From Odontocerum albicorne (Eukaryota > Arthropoda > Insecta > Trichoptera > Odontoceridae), in assembly GCA_949825065.1 (NCBI GenBank), contig OX463859.1, forward strand, positions 21,407,847 through 21,471,846: a stretch of DNA of 64,000 nucleotides, read 5' to 3'. The notes under the pieces are model-generated. The model saw only the letters and a list, made by a program, of their open reading frames with translations. It was not told the DNA's origin and made no database searches. The first letter of the stretch is position 1. The number at the start of each line of letters is the position of its first letter. The position numbers and the translations under genes are program-made. Positions 1 to 11,805 of the stretch are shown here, piece by piece.

Positions 1-180
1 TGTGTGCTCGTATGTATGTATGGACTTCTTTTTGTTATATGCTCGTATATATGTATGTACTTCTTTCTGTTATGTGCACATATGTATGCATGTGTTTCTT
101 TCTGTTATGTGCTCGTATGTATGTATGTACTTCTTTCTGTTACATGCTCGTATGCATGTATGTACTTCTTTATGATTTTG
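1..180. repeat. 35-bp tandem repeat, five copies
   Basis: The motif GCTCGTATGTATGTATG followed by an ACTTCTTTCTGTTATGT-like half recurs with a 35-bp period, with units starting at about 6, 41, 76, 111 and 146. The array touches the window edge, so it may continue upstream. The open reading frame across it is a product of the repeat and not a gene. Confidence 0.9.
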
Positions 181-478
181 AATAACACATGTTAATGTTT
201 ATACTTTTTCAACATTGTAAATTTTTATTATCATTCGCATTTAAAATTAAGATAAGATAGGTAAGGTTAACCCTTAAATATCAATTAATATATTATAAAT
301 AATTTTAGGGTCAAAACTGACCGTTTTTATTGGTCATTTTTGTTAATATTTTTTATAATGTATGTTGTCATATTTTATTCATAACATTTTTACAAATTTT
401 GTAAAATATGCAATTTTGGTTCAAATGAGGTAATAGAAAAATCAAAATTGTGTAATAAATGCAACAAAAAAAAGCGTA
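181..478. other. AT-rich spacer, nothing recognised
   Basis: Simple AT-rich sequence with no coding signal or repeat that I can name. Confidence 0.5.
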
Positions 479-590
479 CTAATTTTGTTCAAATAATGAT
501 TTTAATAATTTTTGCGACTTTCTTGATTTATTTTTGTTTGGTTGATTGGAAAAGATTGCCGCCTGGCAATAAGCCCACCAAATTGTTATA

Positions 591-2255
591 CAGGTAGTCG
601 TCGACTTACGACCACAATCGGATCCGATAAACAGGTCGTAAGTTGATCTGGTCGTAAGTTGGTTTATGCAATAATTTCGGTACACATGTGAATTATAACA
701 TAAGACTTTTTTCTATGTTCTTATTATAATCAGTATATCACCACTGTCGATGATGAGGTTTTTTTTTTATTATTTTTCGAGTTTGTCATTGTTTTCTTTA
801 TCATTAGCATTCCTGATATTCGGATATCTTTACGTATCGCTTTGTTTTTTATTTTTACATTTGTTAGGATTAATTTTAAAAATTTGCTACAGTAAAATTG
901 GTTAAATGTTATATATATTAATAAAACATGAAAATACAGTTGTTGTTTTACATATAAAAAATTTATTGGCCGCTTGTTTGTCTAGATTGTTTGTTTCTTC
1001 TTCTCCTCGCATATTTCACGACATGGGCGAACCACATCGTGTGCCATCCGTTCAATCCTTACAAATCGTTCGATGTTTGGGTCCATTTCTTCAAAATGTG
1101 GAAGAAGTTTATTTCGAAGATAAGTAAACCTTCGGATAGTCCCTTAACGGTGAATTTTCTTTCTGGCTCCTCCTCCTGTTTTTTTTCTGCTTCTCTTCTT
1201 TCTTCTTCCGCTACTTTTTCTTCATCCAATATAATAAGTTCTTCATTCGTAAGTTCTCCAGACTCATGATCCAGTAATTCCTCGATGTCCTCTATTTCAC
1301 ACTCTAAAGACAGATCTTTCGCCAATTTTACTATTTTTTCTATAACTTCAAGTTCTTGTTCACTATCGAATTCTTCAAGTATTTGCGTAACGCTCATCAC
1401 AATTTTCCCAGATACCATTCATGCACTTCTTTGTCACAGCCTCCCAGGCAGGAGCGATATTTTTGGTACACGTAAGAAAATCGTACTACTTCCTAAACTC
1501 TCGCAACGATAGCTCTGTGTCAGCATCTATGTTATTCTGAGATAGTTAGCCTTAAATGTAGCAGTATAACCTTGGTCCATAGGCTGAATGAGTGGAGTTG
1601 TGTTTGGCGGCAAAAAAATAACTTTCACGTTAGGATGAAGATCAGATACATTGGGTGGATGTCTAGGTGCATTAACAAAGAGCATCAAAATATTAAAAGG
1701 AATTTTACTCTTCACACAATATTCATGAACTTGAGGAATAAAACAATTCACGAATCAGTCTTCAAATAGGGTCTTCGTCATCCATGTTTTTTGATTGGAA
1801 CGAAAGTACACGGGCAGTGTGTGCTTGTTTACATTTTTGAATGCTCACGGGTTTTCTAATTGATAAATTACTAAAGGCTTGAGTTTGAAACCCGCGATGT
1901 TTCGGCCAAGCAGCAGAGTCAACCTATTTTTTTAAGTTTTTAATTCAGGCATGCTTTTGGCTTCTATATAGATGTAAACGCGTGTTGGCATTCGTTGACA
2001 GAATAATTCTGTTTCATCCCCATTAAAAATTTGCTCCGGTAGATACTTTTTTCCTCCATCGTACTGCTTAATTACCATCATTTTTGTTTTCAAATCATAG
2101 CCTTTCATTGTTTCTTGGCACGTTGAGAAATTCACATTTTCCTTGTTGTAGACATCTCGGAAGGGTTTAAAAAATGCTCATAATACCAATCGCGGATTGT
2201 GGTCATAAAGTCGAACAATCGTAAGTCGCGTAGGTCGTAAGTCGACAACTACCTG
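591..2255 (-). mobile_element. Tigger/pogo-like DNA transposon, degenerate
   Basis: The left end reads CAGGTAGTCGTCGACTTACG. The reverse complement of the right end reads CAGGTAGTTGTCGACTTACG, and the match extends to 23 bp with one mismatch. Both ends are flanked by TA, the usual target duplication of Tc1-mariner-pogo elements. A transposase remnant lies inside on the minus strand. The element is 1665 bp. It is inactive because the transposase is broken. Confidence 0.9.
1059..2135 (-). pseudogene. Tigger-like DDE transposase remnant
   Basis: Three minus-strand pieces in different frames follow transposase order. The first, 2135-1932, contains IFNGDETELF, like the first catalytic DE(T/S) block of pogo/Tigger enzymes. 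The second, 1751-1527, contains FLPPNTTPLIQPMDQG, a hallmark of the family. The third, 1418-1059, is an acidic, glutamate-rich C-terminal tail (LTNEELIILDEEK). In the second block the usual aspartate of the DNAPGHP-type motif is absent (VNAPRHPP), so a catalytic residue appears lost. No N-terminal CENP-B/HTH domain is visible. Frames are broken by indels. Assignment to the DDE_1 Tigger group is firm; activity is very unlikely. Confidence 0.88.
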
Positions 2256-2376
2256 TATAATGAAGTGTTAAATAAATAATTAAAAATAAAATCTTAACTC
2301 TACAAAAAAAAACACGGCCAGTTTTACTATTTTTTTTTTAATTTTAAACTTATGGATTTTTAGCAGCCTTTATGGA

Positions 2377-5300
2377 TTAATCAGCAGATAGTATAGAAGT
2401 TGCCCATATACCGCATTTCACTATACAATTTTTGGCAGCAATATTCAACATAGTAAATGATGTTACATTTTCGACAGTCTCAACATTGAAACCCAACTGT
2501 CCATATTTATTACAGCCCGCTCCCCAAATGGTGCCATCATCGAGTTTAACCACAGTGTGTTTGGATCCACAAGAAACTTCCAGGACGTTAAACTCGAGGA
2601 TCTTTCTATTACTCGAATCGTATATATCTATTAGATTTGGAATGGCATAAGAACTATAACTGATGAGTGTTTCTTTGGAATTTTCGAGCCTTTTCCGTTT
2701 GTCACATTCAAAATCATTCTTGCTAATGTTTGTTTGGGATCGTTTACAAGATTTAAAAGAGGCATTCGATGAAATTTGTGAAATATCTGTGTCTTGTGAT
2801 AAATTTGAAGAATTATTATTATCGTTTGACATATCATTGCTTGTATTTTGATCACATGTAAACTTATCATTGTCGTCCATAAAAAATAAATTTTCATCAG
2901 CTAAAGTGTTATCTTTTGGTTCATTTTTCGAATCTGTCGCATCCTGATCATTGAAGTCGTCTTCAGAATATATTCCAAGTTGTCCTCTATCGTTCCAACC
3001 CCAAGTGTATAGGTCTCCAAAGCTACTGATTGCGCAAGAATGCCACCCTCCTGCAGCTATTTTGACTATTTCCACTCCTGCGAGAGCTTCCACTAGTTGT
3101 GGCTGATCTAAGCTATCGATTGACCCATGGCCCAATTGACAGCGACTGAAAAAAAAAATAAAGTGAATTTGTATTGTACTACCCTTTCATTGTATACAGT
3201 ACAACTTGGCAGGTTTATTACCATTTGGTATTCTCTTACAACCAACCAGAAATATGTTAAAAAGGCCTGAAAGCCAGACTAATGCCCTTGATTAAAAGAA
3301 TTGGGTGTAAACGGGAATCGAATTCTAAACCCCTGGTGGAAGTGGAGCATTGTACCGTTTAGGCTACTGTGGTCATTACAACCAAAAAATTAAAAAAAAA
3401 GGAAAAATTAGCAATAAGTTAGAAGGAAAATATGTGCAGCACGTATCGCCTCTTAATAAAACAGAAAAAAAAGACATTAAAAAATTAAAAGTTTTTTAAC
3501 AGGCACCTTTAACCCTTATAACTCCAGAGGCGACATATAGTCGCCATGGTAATTATTTTAATAACTCCAGAGGCGACTATATGTCGCCATTTTTTATGGT
3601 TGTATTGTTTACATAAACAAACATCTCGGGACACCCAGGAGCAGGTATAAACATGTTACATTAGTTTCACAACAACTGTTCTACTGTTTAGACGTGTTTC
3701 GGTTGAAAAATAATCAGTACGCACCCTTTTACACCGTTGAGATTACACACGTTTTTTTTTACCCTCTAAAATAATGGAAAAATCGCAACTGAGTGAAAGT
3801 GAAGACGAATTTATTTTAAATGTATATAGTGATGAAAGTTGTGATAGTAACATCAATATTCAGACCTCTAGTGATGAATCAGAGTACATTGGTCATAAAA
3901 AACGCAGAGTTGGTCCTCTTCTATCATCAGATAGTTCTTCAAGTACTACAAGCGCTCAAGATTCACAAGACGATGAATGGATTGATATATCCAATACGGT
4001 GGATTCTCCTGACATTATAAATTTTGACATCGGAGCTCAGAATGTCGGACCAAATGTTCCTTTAACAATCAAAGAACCAAGTCAATTTTTCAAATTATTT
4101 TTCACGGAAGAAATTGTAACGGAGATAATACGGGAAACAAATGCATATGCAAAAGTCAAACTTCAATCAAAAGTTCTAACTGCAAATTCTATTTGGCAAA
4201 ATTGGCGTGATGTACAAAAAGATGAATTTTGGGCATTCATTGGGGTCATTTTAAATATGGGAACAATGCCACTTGCCAATATGCAAGAATATTGGTCTAC
4301 TAGAGATAATTCCAGAGTCCCATTCTTTGCAAATATTTTCACGAGATCTCGATTTCATCAAATATTCTGGATGTTACACTTGAATACACAAGAAACTGGC
4401 CATAGTGATTTAAGAACACGGATTCAGAAAGTCAGTAATTTTTTAGAATATATAAATAAAAAATTTGCTGACTATTTCATACCCAACAAAAATATCTGTG
4501 TTGACGAATCAGTAGTGAAATTCAAAGGAAGAATATGCTTCATCACTTACAATCCAAAGAAGCCTACTAAATGGGGAATACGCATTTACGTTTTGGCGGA
4601 TTCTGAAACATCATATGTGTACAGTATTCTTCCCTATTACGGTAGTATTACTACAGAGAATTTACCAAGCCCAGATTTGCCTGTGAGTTCGAGAATACCC
4701 ATCTACTTGTTCAGAAAAGTTTTGGAGAAGGTACCCCATGCACAAGGATACCACTTGTTTACAGACAGGTACTACACAAGTCTTCCACTTGCTGAAGCAC
4801 TATTGAAGATGAAATGTCATTTAACTGGGACGATACAGACCAACAGAAAAGGCATTCCGATCACCATAAAAAAACCAAAGTTTGGCAATAAAAAAGTTTT
4901 GGCTGTAAGAAAAAGAAAAACAATGCTTTTGGCATGGAAGGATAAAAGAATAATTACAATGCTGAGTACTGGTGATTCTGCTGGCATGTCGTCTGTTTCC
5001 AGAACAGGGAAGGGAGGTGTTCAATTAGTTACAGAAAAACCAAATGTAGTACGAAACTACACCAAATCTATGGGTGGAGTAGACCGTGCCGACCAGTATG
5101 CTTCCACATATTGTTTTCTCAGGAAGTCATTAAAATGGTGGAGAAAACTTTTTTTCTGGGGAATGGAAATTTGCTCAATCAATGCATACATCCTCTACAA
5201 GAATATAAAATTGAAAAATAATGAAAAACCACTAACTCATTTGAAATTTGTCAAGAATTTAGTTGATCAGTTGGTAGGAGACTTTCGGGAGCTGCGAAGT

Positions 5301-6618
5301 AGGCCATCAACTTCTACTTTTGATGTACGACTAGATGGTAAACTTCATGTTTTGCAGAAGGGAAAGAAGAAGGACTGTGTGGTCTGCTCAAATAGAGAGA
5401 GGCAAAATGGGCAAACGACATGAAACATATGAGTTTTGCGACACCTGTCCTGGAAAACCTAGGATGCATTTAGGGGATTGTTTCCTCAGATATCATACTT
5501 TGAAAGATTATAAAACTAAAAAATAATGTTGAATTGTTATTTTTTTTATCAAAATAAACTCATTTAAACATTTATCTAATAGTTTGAATAAAAAAATTGC
5601 ATGAAACCTTATTAATTTTTTTTTAAATAAATTATTTCTAAAACCTATCATTTTATAGTAAAATTTCAAAAAAATACCCTGGAGTTGTTGGTATGTCATA
5701 CAAAAAAAAATCTGGAGTTCAAAGGGTTAAATATCTAATCTGACAGGTAGAGTTTCAATGCCTTTTTAAATTTTGTTATACCAAAAAAATATTTGATGAT
5801 AAATAATAGTAACCCTTAAAGAGTAAGATTATGGCTAGGAATGTGCAACCCATCATCCCTTCCCCAAGTGCCATAATTTTGTTAATTTCTAGCATCGTAG
5901 GATAGTACTTCAAATTGTATTATTTTAATATAAAAAATGCTGAAATTTTATTTACCTTATTTTTATTTCATCTTAAGATTATTAAAAAATATGAAAGTAC
6001 AATAAAAAAATATAATCACCTTCCACCTCCCCAAGTATATACATTTCCTTGATCTGTCAGTAACACAGCATGTTCATGACCACAGCAAACATCGATAACT
6101 TTTCCCGTTATACTTTCAATGCCTATTTCTGATGGTATGTTGTACACTTTACCTTCAGAAGTAAGAGCAATGTTTATCAATACACCACAAACAATCTTTG
6201 AAACAGATTCTTTTAAATTATCCTCATTATCAACAATCTTCTTTACAGTATCAATGAAATTCGGAAGTATGACCCATTTCTCTTCAACATCTGGATCAAT
6301 TAAATATTTCCATACATATTTTTCTGCAGTATTATAAAATAATACATATTTATCATTACATGATAGATTTGTGAACGTTGTGTCTGGTGGGCACGATAAA
6401 ATTTCTGACCTTTTATCACCTCCGAGGAATCCGTAAATGACAATTTTTGAATTGATTATAAAAACATTGTATGCCCATTCTATTGACCAATCAAACTGTT
6501 TGACATTCTCGTTAATTTCTAAATAAGATATAAGATCAACATTTTTAAAATTGTTTGCTGGACTAATCTCTTCAGGCCATTGGTTGAATTCGTTGAAACC
6601 TGAGTACATCAACTTCAT
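2377..6618 (-). CDS. RCCD1: RCC1 domain-containing protein 1 (RCCD1-like), two exons
   Basis: Coding exons are 6618-6020 and 3145-2377 on the minus strand, 1368 nt in all, about 455 aa. Exon 1 ends GGTGGAAG with donor GTGATT; exon 2 follows a T-rich tract and CAG. The join gives WGGG-SRC-QLGHG, a standard RCC1-blade sequence that neither exon makes alone. The blades carry VCCGHEHAVLL, IAAGGWHSCAI, LYTWGWNDRGQLG and VSCGSKHTVVKL, in the order known for RCCD1. In other animals RCCD1 is a beta-propeller partner of the demethylase KDM8, linked to H3K36 methylation and chromosome segregation. The animal protein is nearer 380 aa; the extra length here is mostly an Asn/Asp/Ser-rich insert (about 2950-2640) between two blades. 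The intron of about 2.9 kb carries a piggyBac (3513-5726) and a SINE. The ATG at 6618 is preceded by AATACAAA, a plausible start context. Confidence 0.92.
3160..3385 (-). repeat. SINE-A copy (tRNA-derived) in the RCCD1 intron
   Basis: Read on the minus strand, the right end has a tRNA-like head: an A-box-like stretch near 3360 and a B-box-like GAATTCGATTCCC near 3318. The body and tail (CCAGACT, GTATACAGTACAACTTGGCAG on the plus strand) match the copy at 19190-19402. Divergence is substantial, so this is an old insertion. Confidence 0.7.
3534..3590. repeat. Paired 17-bp palindromes in the piggyBac-1 left end
   Basis: GGCGACATATAGTCGCC (about 3539-3555) and GGCGACTATATGTCGCC (about 3572-3588) are each perfectly or almost perfectly self-complementary and each follows ACTCCAGA. 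The second ACTCCAGA repeats the terminal motif internally. Subterminal repeats of this type are often transposase-binding sites in piggyBac elements; binding here is inference. Confidence 0.85.
3774..5526 (+). pseudogene. piggyBac transposase, one frameshift before the zinc finger
   Basis: The frame opens at ATG 3774 and runs 549 aa. It has an acidic N-terminal region (residues 1-100), then the DDE_Tnp_1_7 core. The three expected aspartates are visible in NICVDESVVKFKG (about D244), HLFTDRYYTS (about D331) and GGVDRADQ (about D437). The frame ends at 5423 in a short unrelated tail. The adjacent frame continues at about 5400-5526 with a cysteine-rich C-terminal domain (CDTCPGKPRMHLGDC) that matches the expected RING/PHD-like finger and joins CVVCSNRE. 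A one-base change in the GAGAGAGG run near 5395 accounts for the split. A coding frame this well preserved suggests a young element; a sequencing error in the run cannot be excluded. Confidence 0.93.
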
Positions 6619-8040
6619 TTTGTATTTGATTTATTAAAAATTATTTTTAATTTTATATTTTTCCACCACTGAATTTAGTCAAATTAAATGAGTGCTATGA
6701 AATCTTATTGTTGATCAGTATGTATTTTTGGGGAAAATTAATTTGTTTATTCTTCATTCTGGAATTCTAGAAAAATAACTTGAATAAAAAAAAATCACAG
6801 ACAGTTTTACATATATCAACTAAATAACTAGGCTTATATTTAAGTTTTAACATAAATTTATTTAAGAGACTAAATACTTCAAGTAAGTTGCTAACCAAAG
6901 ATTGCTGTAAAAATTGTCTTGGGATTTTTCTTAACCTGCCCTATTGTTTATATTATTCTATGATCAGAATTTAAAGTCTGATCTTAACACTTAATACTAA
7001 ATCTTAACTTTTTTTGCTGAAGAAATTAGTATTGAAAGTTTCAACAGGAAAAACATAAGTTTGCCGCACAATTTATATTGTGTATTTATATTTTTTTTCA
7101 GCTTATTAAACTAAAGCAATCTGTGAGTATTTTATGAAAATTACATTGTTACTGACGTTTACTATGTAATTAGGCCTAAGGTGAAATTTACATGATGTGA
7201 TAGGCATGGGCGATCGTACTCCCAAAATGTGTCATATATGGGGAAGTAATGGGCAAGCAGAGAAAGCACTGTAAGGAGACGAAACTGTAAGAAAGTAAAG
7301 GAGAGGGTCCGCAGGAGTTGCTGAGTTAATTGTGAAGGAAGCCTCAACAGCTTATGAGAAACATGTTGTGAACATGCCTTAGCATGACCATATAGCTCAG
7401 TGAGAGACACATGTCTGCGGAAGGAAGTGCGCATCTAGAATCGGATTGTTATCTCACAGGATCATATGATTTACATGAAGCCAAGCAAGTACAAGTTAGG
7501 CCTACAATGGTTGTGTCTGTTACTGAACATGTATAGATTTTGTTTAATCTTGTCATTATTCCCTAAACATACCATCACGCTGTTTCTCTGTCGGAATAAA
7601 TCGAGAGGAGTGAGCGCCCGACTTTCCTATCGCGACACACATATTTCGCTTCTTGTAAATCCATACAATTTTTCTAACTTTTTACATTTCTTTCTTACCA
7701 AATATCATACGCCTGATACATCCATTCATACCTTGGTCTTTCTCTACCACGCCTTCCACTCACATTTACACTGTACGATATTTTAACTTGATTTTTTTTT
7801 TAAATACGCCAGAGTATTATTTTTATTTGAAAAAATAAGATATATATATTTTTTATTAATTTAGCAAAAATTTAAAATGAATATCGGCGATTTTTTTTCG
7901 AAATAAAATGACGTACTTACTTTTTTAAACATCTAGTACATTTTTTTAGTTGTTACAATGTACAAACGTATGAGAAAAAATCAAACGTTCCGCATCCACA
8001 TTACGTGCAAAAATAAATTTTGACATTTAAGAAAATGTCA
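6619..8040. other. Region between RCCD1 and candidate ARL3 exon 1
   Basis: AT-rich spacer between two apparently divergent genes, so it should hold both promoters. I see no sharp TATA/Inr arrangement to assign. The stretch 7160-7460 is of mixed composition with no recognised protein or repeat. Confidence 0.45.
7640..7790 (-). mobile_element. LINE family R fragment
   Basis: The minus strand reads GGCGTGGTAGAGAAAGACC, equivalent to the RGRPRK-coding stretch of the RTE-like family at 25295-25320 and 29945-29985. Short, decayed piece. Confidence 0.5.
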
Positions 8041-8177
8041 AATAAAGTTTCGAACTGTCAAGTTGCCACTTTTGCTTCTGCAGTGTGTGTTTGAAGTTGT
8101 CGACGTCGTTCTGGTGCATTTGAAAACGGAAATTAATCTTTAATATTTAAAAAAATTTAAACAATATATTTTCATGA
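8041..8177 (+). other. ARL3: Candidate ARL3 first exon (5' UTR plus ATG)
   Basis: ARL3 exon 19550-19810 begins exactly at the second codon (GGT, Gly2), so a separate exon ending in ATG is required. The sequence TCATGATG|GTAAGATAA at 8170-8186 supplies an ATG directly followed by a good donor. It is preceded by a moderately CpG-containing, non-repetitive stretch that could be a 5' UTR. Using it would create an intron of about 11.4 kb. With ATGATG upstream of GGT, the protein might begin Met-Met-Gly. Another ATG-GTAAGA lies at about 11810, but directly at a piggyBac end, so it is less likely. Confidence 0.4.
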
Positions 8178-8813
8178 TGGTAAGATAAATATTTTCTATA
8201 TATTTGTTTATAAATATTGGTTAAATTTGGAAGTATTTTAGCAAGAATAAGGTGATATTCGTGGCTAATGGGATTAATATTATAAGAAGCTTCTGTGCTG
8301 TTGCTATGGCAACGGCCTTGTTCTGTCAAAACAAAATGTAATCGTTACCAACCTAGCGAGATTTAAATCGGGGGGGTAATGTATCCACTTATTGACATTC
8401 TTTGAAAATTCTTCGAAGCTTCGCAATTCGATTTTATAAAAATGATTTTAATGCTTTGCACCACAGCTTTATAAGACAATTGATAAGGTGCAATTCGAGT
8501 TGTGATAAAAATACATTTTTTTGATAATTTCTCAAAATAACTTTCCAAATGCTCAAAAATCTACATATTCTAAGCATGTTTAAAATCTTTTACTCGGATT
8601 GAATTGTTCAAGTCAAGAAATTTACTAGTCAATTTTTATCATTAATTAATTGAAATTTAGATATGTATATTTGTTTTCAGCATATCTGTCAAATGAATTA
8701 AAAGCACCTTCTCCTCTTAAAAGTGTTACTAACTTATTATTTTTCATCACAGTCAGAATCTTATTTTAATTTAAAACCTAATAAGATATACGTATATCAT
8801 CGCGCCGTGTCCC
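8178..8813. other. AT-rich sequence, probably ARL3 intron 1
   Basis: No coding or repeat signal recognised, apart from a short G-run near 8371. Confidence 0.4.
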
Positions 8814-8817
8814 TTAA

Positions 8818-11805
8818 CACTTGCCGTACGGTGATGGATAGCGAGTGATCATGACTTATATTTTATTTAATTTCTCGAAATATACTGCTTGCAGGGTCTT
8901 CATACTTTATGTATTCCTCATCGAAACCTCTATGATTTGAATGATGTCATTAGGAAACAAAACATTCATAGTTAATTCAACAGAAATTAATGATTTTAAA
9001 TCGCGAATTGACGAAATGTCAAACACTCATTCTTTTTTGACAGTTCGTTCCAGGGGTTCGTCACCAGTTTTATAATCCTGATTGTTATTTTTAATTTTTA
9101 TCTGGTATGTTTTTTCTATTATCATTTTTTATCTGGTATGTTATATTGTACCATTACTCTTTTTATAATAAATGTACATTTTATTTATAATTTCATTTTC
9201 AAAAATATAATAATTGAGATGGCGGGAAATATCGACGGCGATGATAGCGATTTGGAATTTAAGGCGACAGGCAATATATCAGAATCAGAAGATTTTGTCG
9301 AGGTACAGGATGAAGTATATTCTGATTTGGAGACGAGTGAAGAAGACGAAGAAATATTATTTACATCAAAACATGGATTCGAATGGAGTTCATTACGAGT
9401 ACCACCTCAATCTTCGAGGCATCGGTCGGGTATCAAATATTCTCATCGAAGATTCTGGACTGAGAAATTCAAGTATAAATGTACATTCCATAAAAGATAT
9501 GTGTTGTCTGTTTGTAAATGAAGAGGTGGTAAAAGTGATGTTTAAGAAACAAATCGTCATTTAAATCGAATTCATTCAGAAAAGAACCAACCAATATCAA
9601 AATACGAGTTATATGAATTCATTGGAATATTGCTCGCACCTGGCAGAAATCGAACACAAAAGCTATCTTTGAGTGAATTGTGGATAAGTGAAAGTCCCTT
9701 TTGCCAGTCATTTTTCACAACAGCTCTGTCTCGAGATAGATTCATCTATATTTACAGTCATATTCGTTTTGATGATAAAGAAACCCGAGAAGAGAGATAT
9801 CAGGGTTTTTTCAGATAAATTAGAACCAATTAAGTGGATTTCAAAAATGTTTATGGATATGTGCAAAAGCAATTATTCTCCATCTTCGAATATAACTGTA
9901 GATGAACGTTTGCCAAACTTTAGAGAGAATTGTTCATTTCGCGTGTACATGAAGTCTAAACTTGGTAAATATGGCATCAAAATCTGGGTTGCTGCCGACT
10001 GCGGCGGCATATGACGCATAACAAATTTACTGGCTTATTCTGGTATGATAAATAATCGTAGAGAGATAAATCAAGGTAACTGAGTAGTTATAGAAATGGT
10101 TCAACTGCAGTATGGCACGAACAGGAAGATAACCACAGGTATTTTTATTACCTCCATCAAATTAGCCGATAATCTTTTATTAAAAGGTTTAACTCTAACT
10201 GGCACGCTTCGAAAAAATAAAAGAGTAATCTCACTTGAATTTATACCGTCTAGAGAGAAAACAATCCATAGTAGCTGAAAATAAAATACTTGTTTCGTGT
10301 GTACCACAAAAAATAAAGCAGTATTATTATTATCCACTCAATTCAATGATGCAGAAATTGATTATTCAGAAAAACAAAAGCCACTATAGTAATTATACAT
10401 CATTATAATAATACGAAAATTGGAGTAGATACGGGAGACTAAATTACTTGAGAGTACTCTTGCTCAAGGTCAACGAGAAGATGGCCTTTCCGTCTTTTTA
10501 TGGAAATTATAGATATGGCTGCATTGAATGCATACCTCTTATGGATAGACAAATATCCAGAGTGGAAACAAAATAATTAATACCACCGAAAACATTTCAA
10601 AAGAGAGTTAAGTTTGGAATTGGCAATGCCCAATATCTTAAAAAGGAAAAATAGCAACAACAAGATGCTTTTAATACAGTTTTAACATATTGTGGCGAGT
10701 CAATATCCGAAACATTAGTAAATAATACCCTGTTGGCACCCCGTGAGGTCCTCAAAAGAGGAAGTTGTGGGTTTTATTAAAAACATTCGAGAAAAAAAAA
10801 CCAGGCTATTCTGCAATATTTGTCAAACACGTGCGTGTTTAGTACGTAGAATAGAGTAAAAAAAAAAGTGGTTTCATGCTCCCAATTGCGATAACTTTCT
10901 CCACAGGATTAAACTTTGATTATATGATATGTTTGTCCTATTTTCAAATTTTCTGTAGTGTTTATATTTTCCAAATTGCATAAATTTTATTGATTTGAAT
11001 TTCGTGTTTGTTTATATATAATTTTGAATTTCGTGTTTGTTTATACTATATAAATTTCTCGCCCTAAAACCTTGATTTTTGAATTTATATATTCATTTTA
11101 TATTTTGTTTATATGTTATTTATTGTCTTTATTCGAATTATGGTTTTATTGCCAAAAAAATACACGCTACATTTTATTGTATAATTTTATGAAAAAAAAT
11201 TAAAAGGCTGGAAATCTCTTATCACGCATGCGCATTCTGAATGTTGCGCAGACCGAACGACGCAGCGTAAAAATAATATTCTTATAGAAATGCCTTTCTG
11301 TTTTAGCTCTTATTTTATCATTTCTTACCTTTATTTTATATTATTCGACATTTTATTACATAATAAAATGATGTTTATAGCTAATAACAAAAAATAACCT
11401 AGCAGATTTTGCATAATTTTAATTTGAAACATACATGTTTAGTGTACCCTCAGTGTCCAACGCCGTTACTGGCGTAATTTTTTAGCACAGTAAGGGAAGT
11501 GTTAAAAGGTTGGAGACCTCTTTTCAGTCATGCGCATTCTGAACGTTGCGCAGACCGAACGACGCAGTGGGAAAATTATATTCGTATAGAAATATCACTA
11601 CTCTGTTTCAACTATTATTTTATCATTTCTTACACTTATTTTATATTATTCGACATTTTATTACACAATAAAATGATGTTTATAGCTAATTAAAAAAAAA
11701 AACTAATAGATTTTGCATAATTTTAATTTAAAACATACATTTTTAGTGTACCCTCAGTAGCCATCACCGTAACTGGCGTAACTTTTTAGCACAGTAAGGG
11801 AAGTG
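8818..11805 (+). mobile_element. piggyBac element 2, degenerate, with duplicated right end
   Basis: The left end is TTAA (8814-8817) followed by CACTTGCCGTACGGTG. The right end inverted is CACTTCCCTTACTGTG, next to TTAA at 11806-11809; a second identical-type right end lies at 11501 next to TTAA 11502-11505. A broken piggyBac transposase reads left to right inside. The ends belong to a different piggyBac family from element 1. Confidence 0.85.
9219..10859 (+). pseudogene. piggyBac transposase remnant
   Basis: It starts at ATG 9219 with an acidic N-terminus (DGDDSDLEFKATG). Further pieces in shifting frames give YEFIGILLAPGRNRTQKL (near 9625), the core block NITVDERLPNFRENCSFRV with KYGIKIWVAADC (near 9890-10005), and a C-terminal cysteine cluster (LFCNICQTRAC) ending at a stop at 10857-10859. 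Several frameshifts and stops separate these blocks, and the second and third catalytic aspartate blocks are hard to see. The enzyme must be dead. It is older than the transposase at 3774. Confidence 0.85.

Larger units (their letters stand above)
479..2285 (+). mobile_element. LINE family L3 3' end, split by a Tigger insertion
   Basis: The stretch 530-590 (GATTGCCGCCTGGCAATA and flanks) plus 2256-2285 (GAAGTGTTAAATAAATAA) together match the 3' end of the L3 LINE seen at 48467-48560 on the minus strand and 56940-57020 on the plus strand. The Tigger element at 591-2255 sits between the two halves, so the LINE fragment is older than the Tigger. Confidence 0.75.
3513..5726 (+). mobile_element. 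piggyBac element 1, nearly complete
   Basis: It is flanked by TTAA on both sides (3509-3512 and 5727-5730), the piggyBac target. The left terminus is CCCTTATAACTCCAGA and the inverted right terminus is CCCTTTGAACTCCAGA, 14 of 16 identical. The element is 2214 bp. It sits in the RCCD1 intron in the opposite orientation to the gene. The transposase is intact apart from one C-terminal frameshift, which suggests fairly recent activity. Confidence 0.96.

Noticed and set aside
4..195. 63-codon frame in the 35-bp repeat
   Set aside because: It is a translation of tandem repeat units with no protein features.
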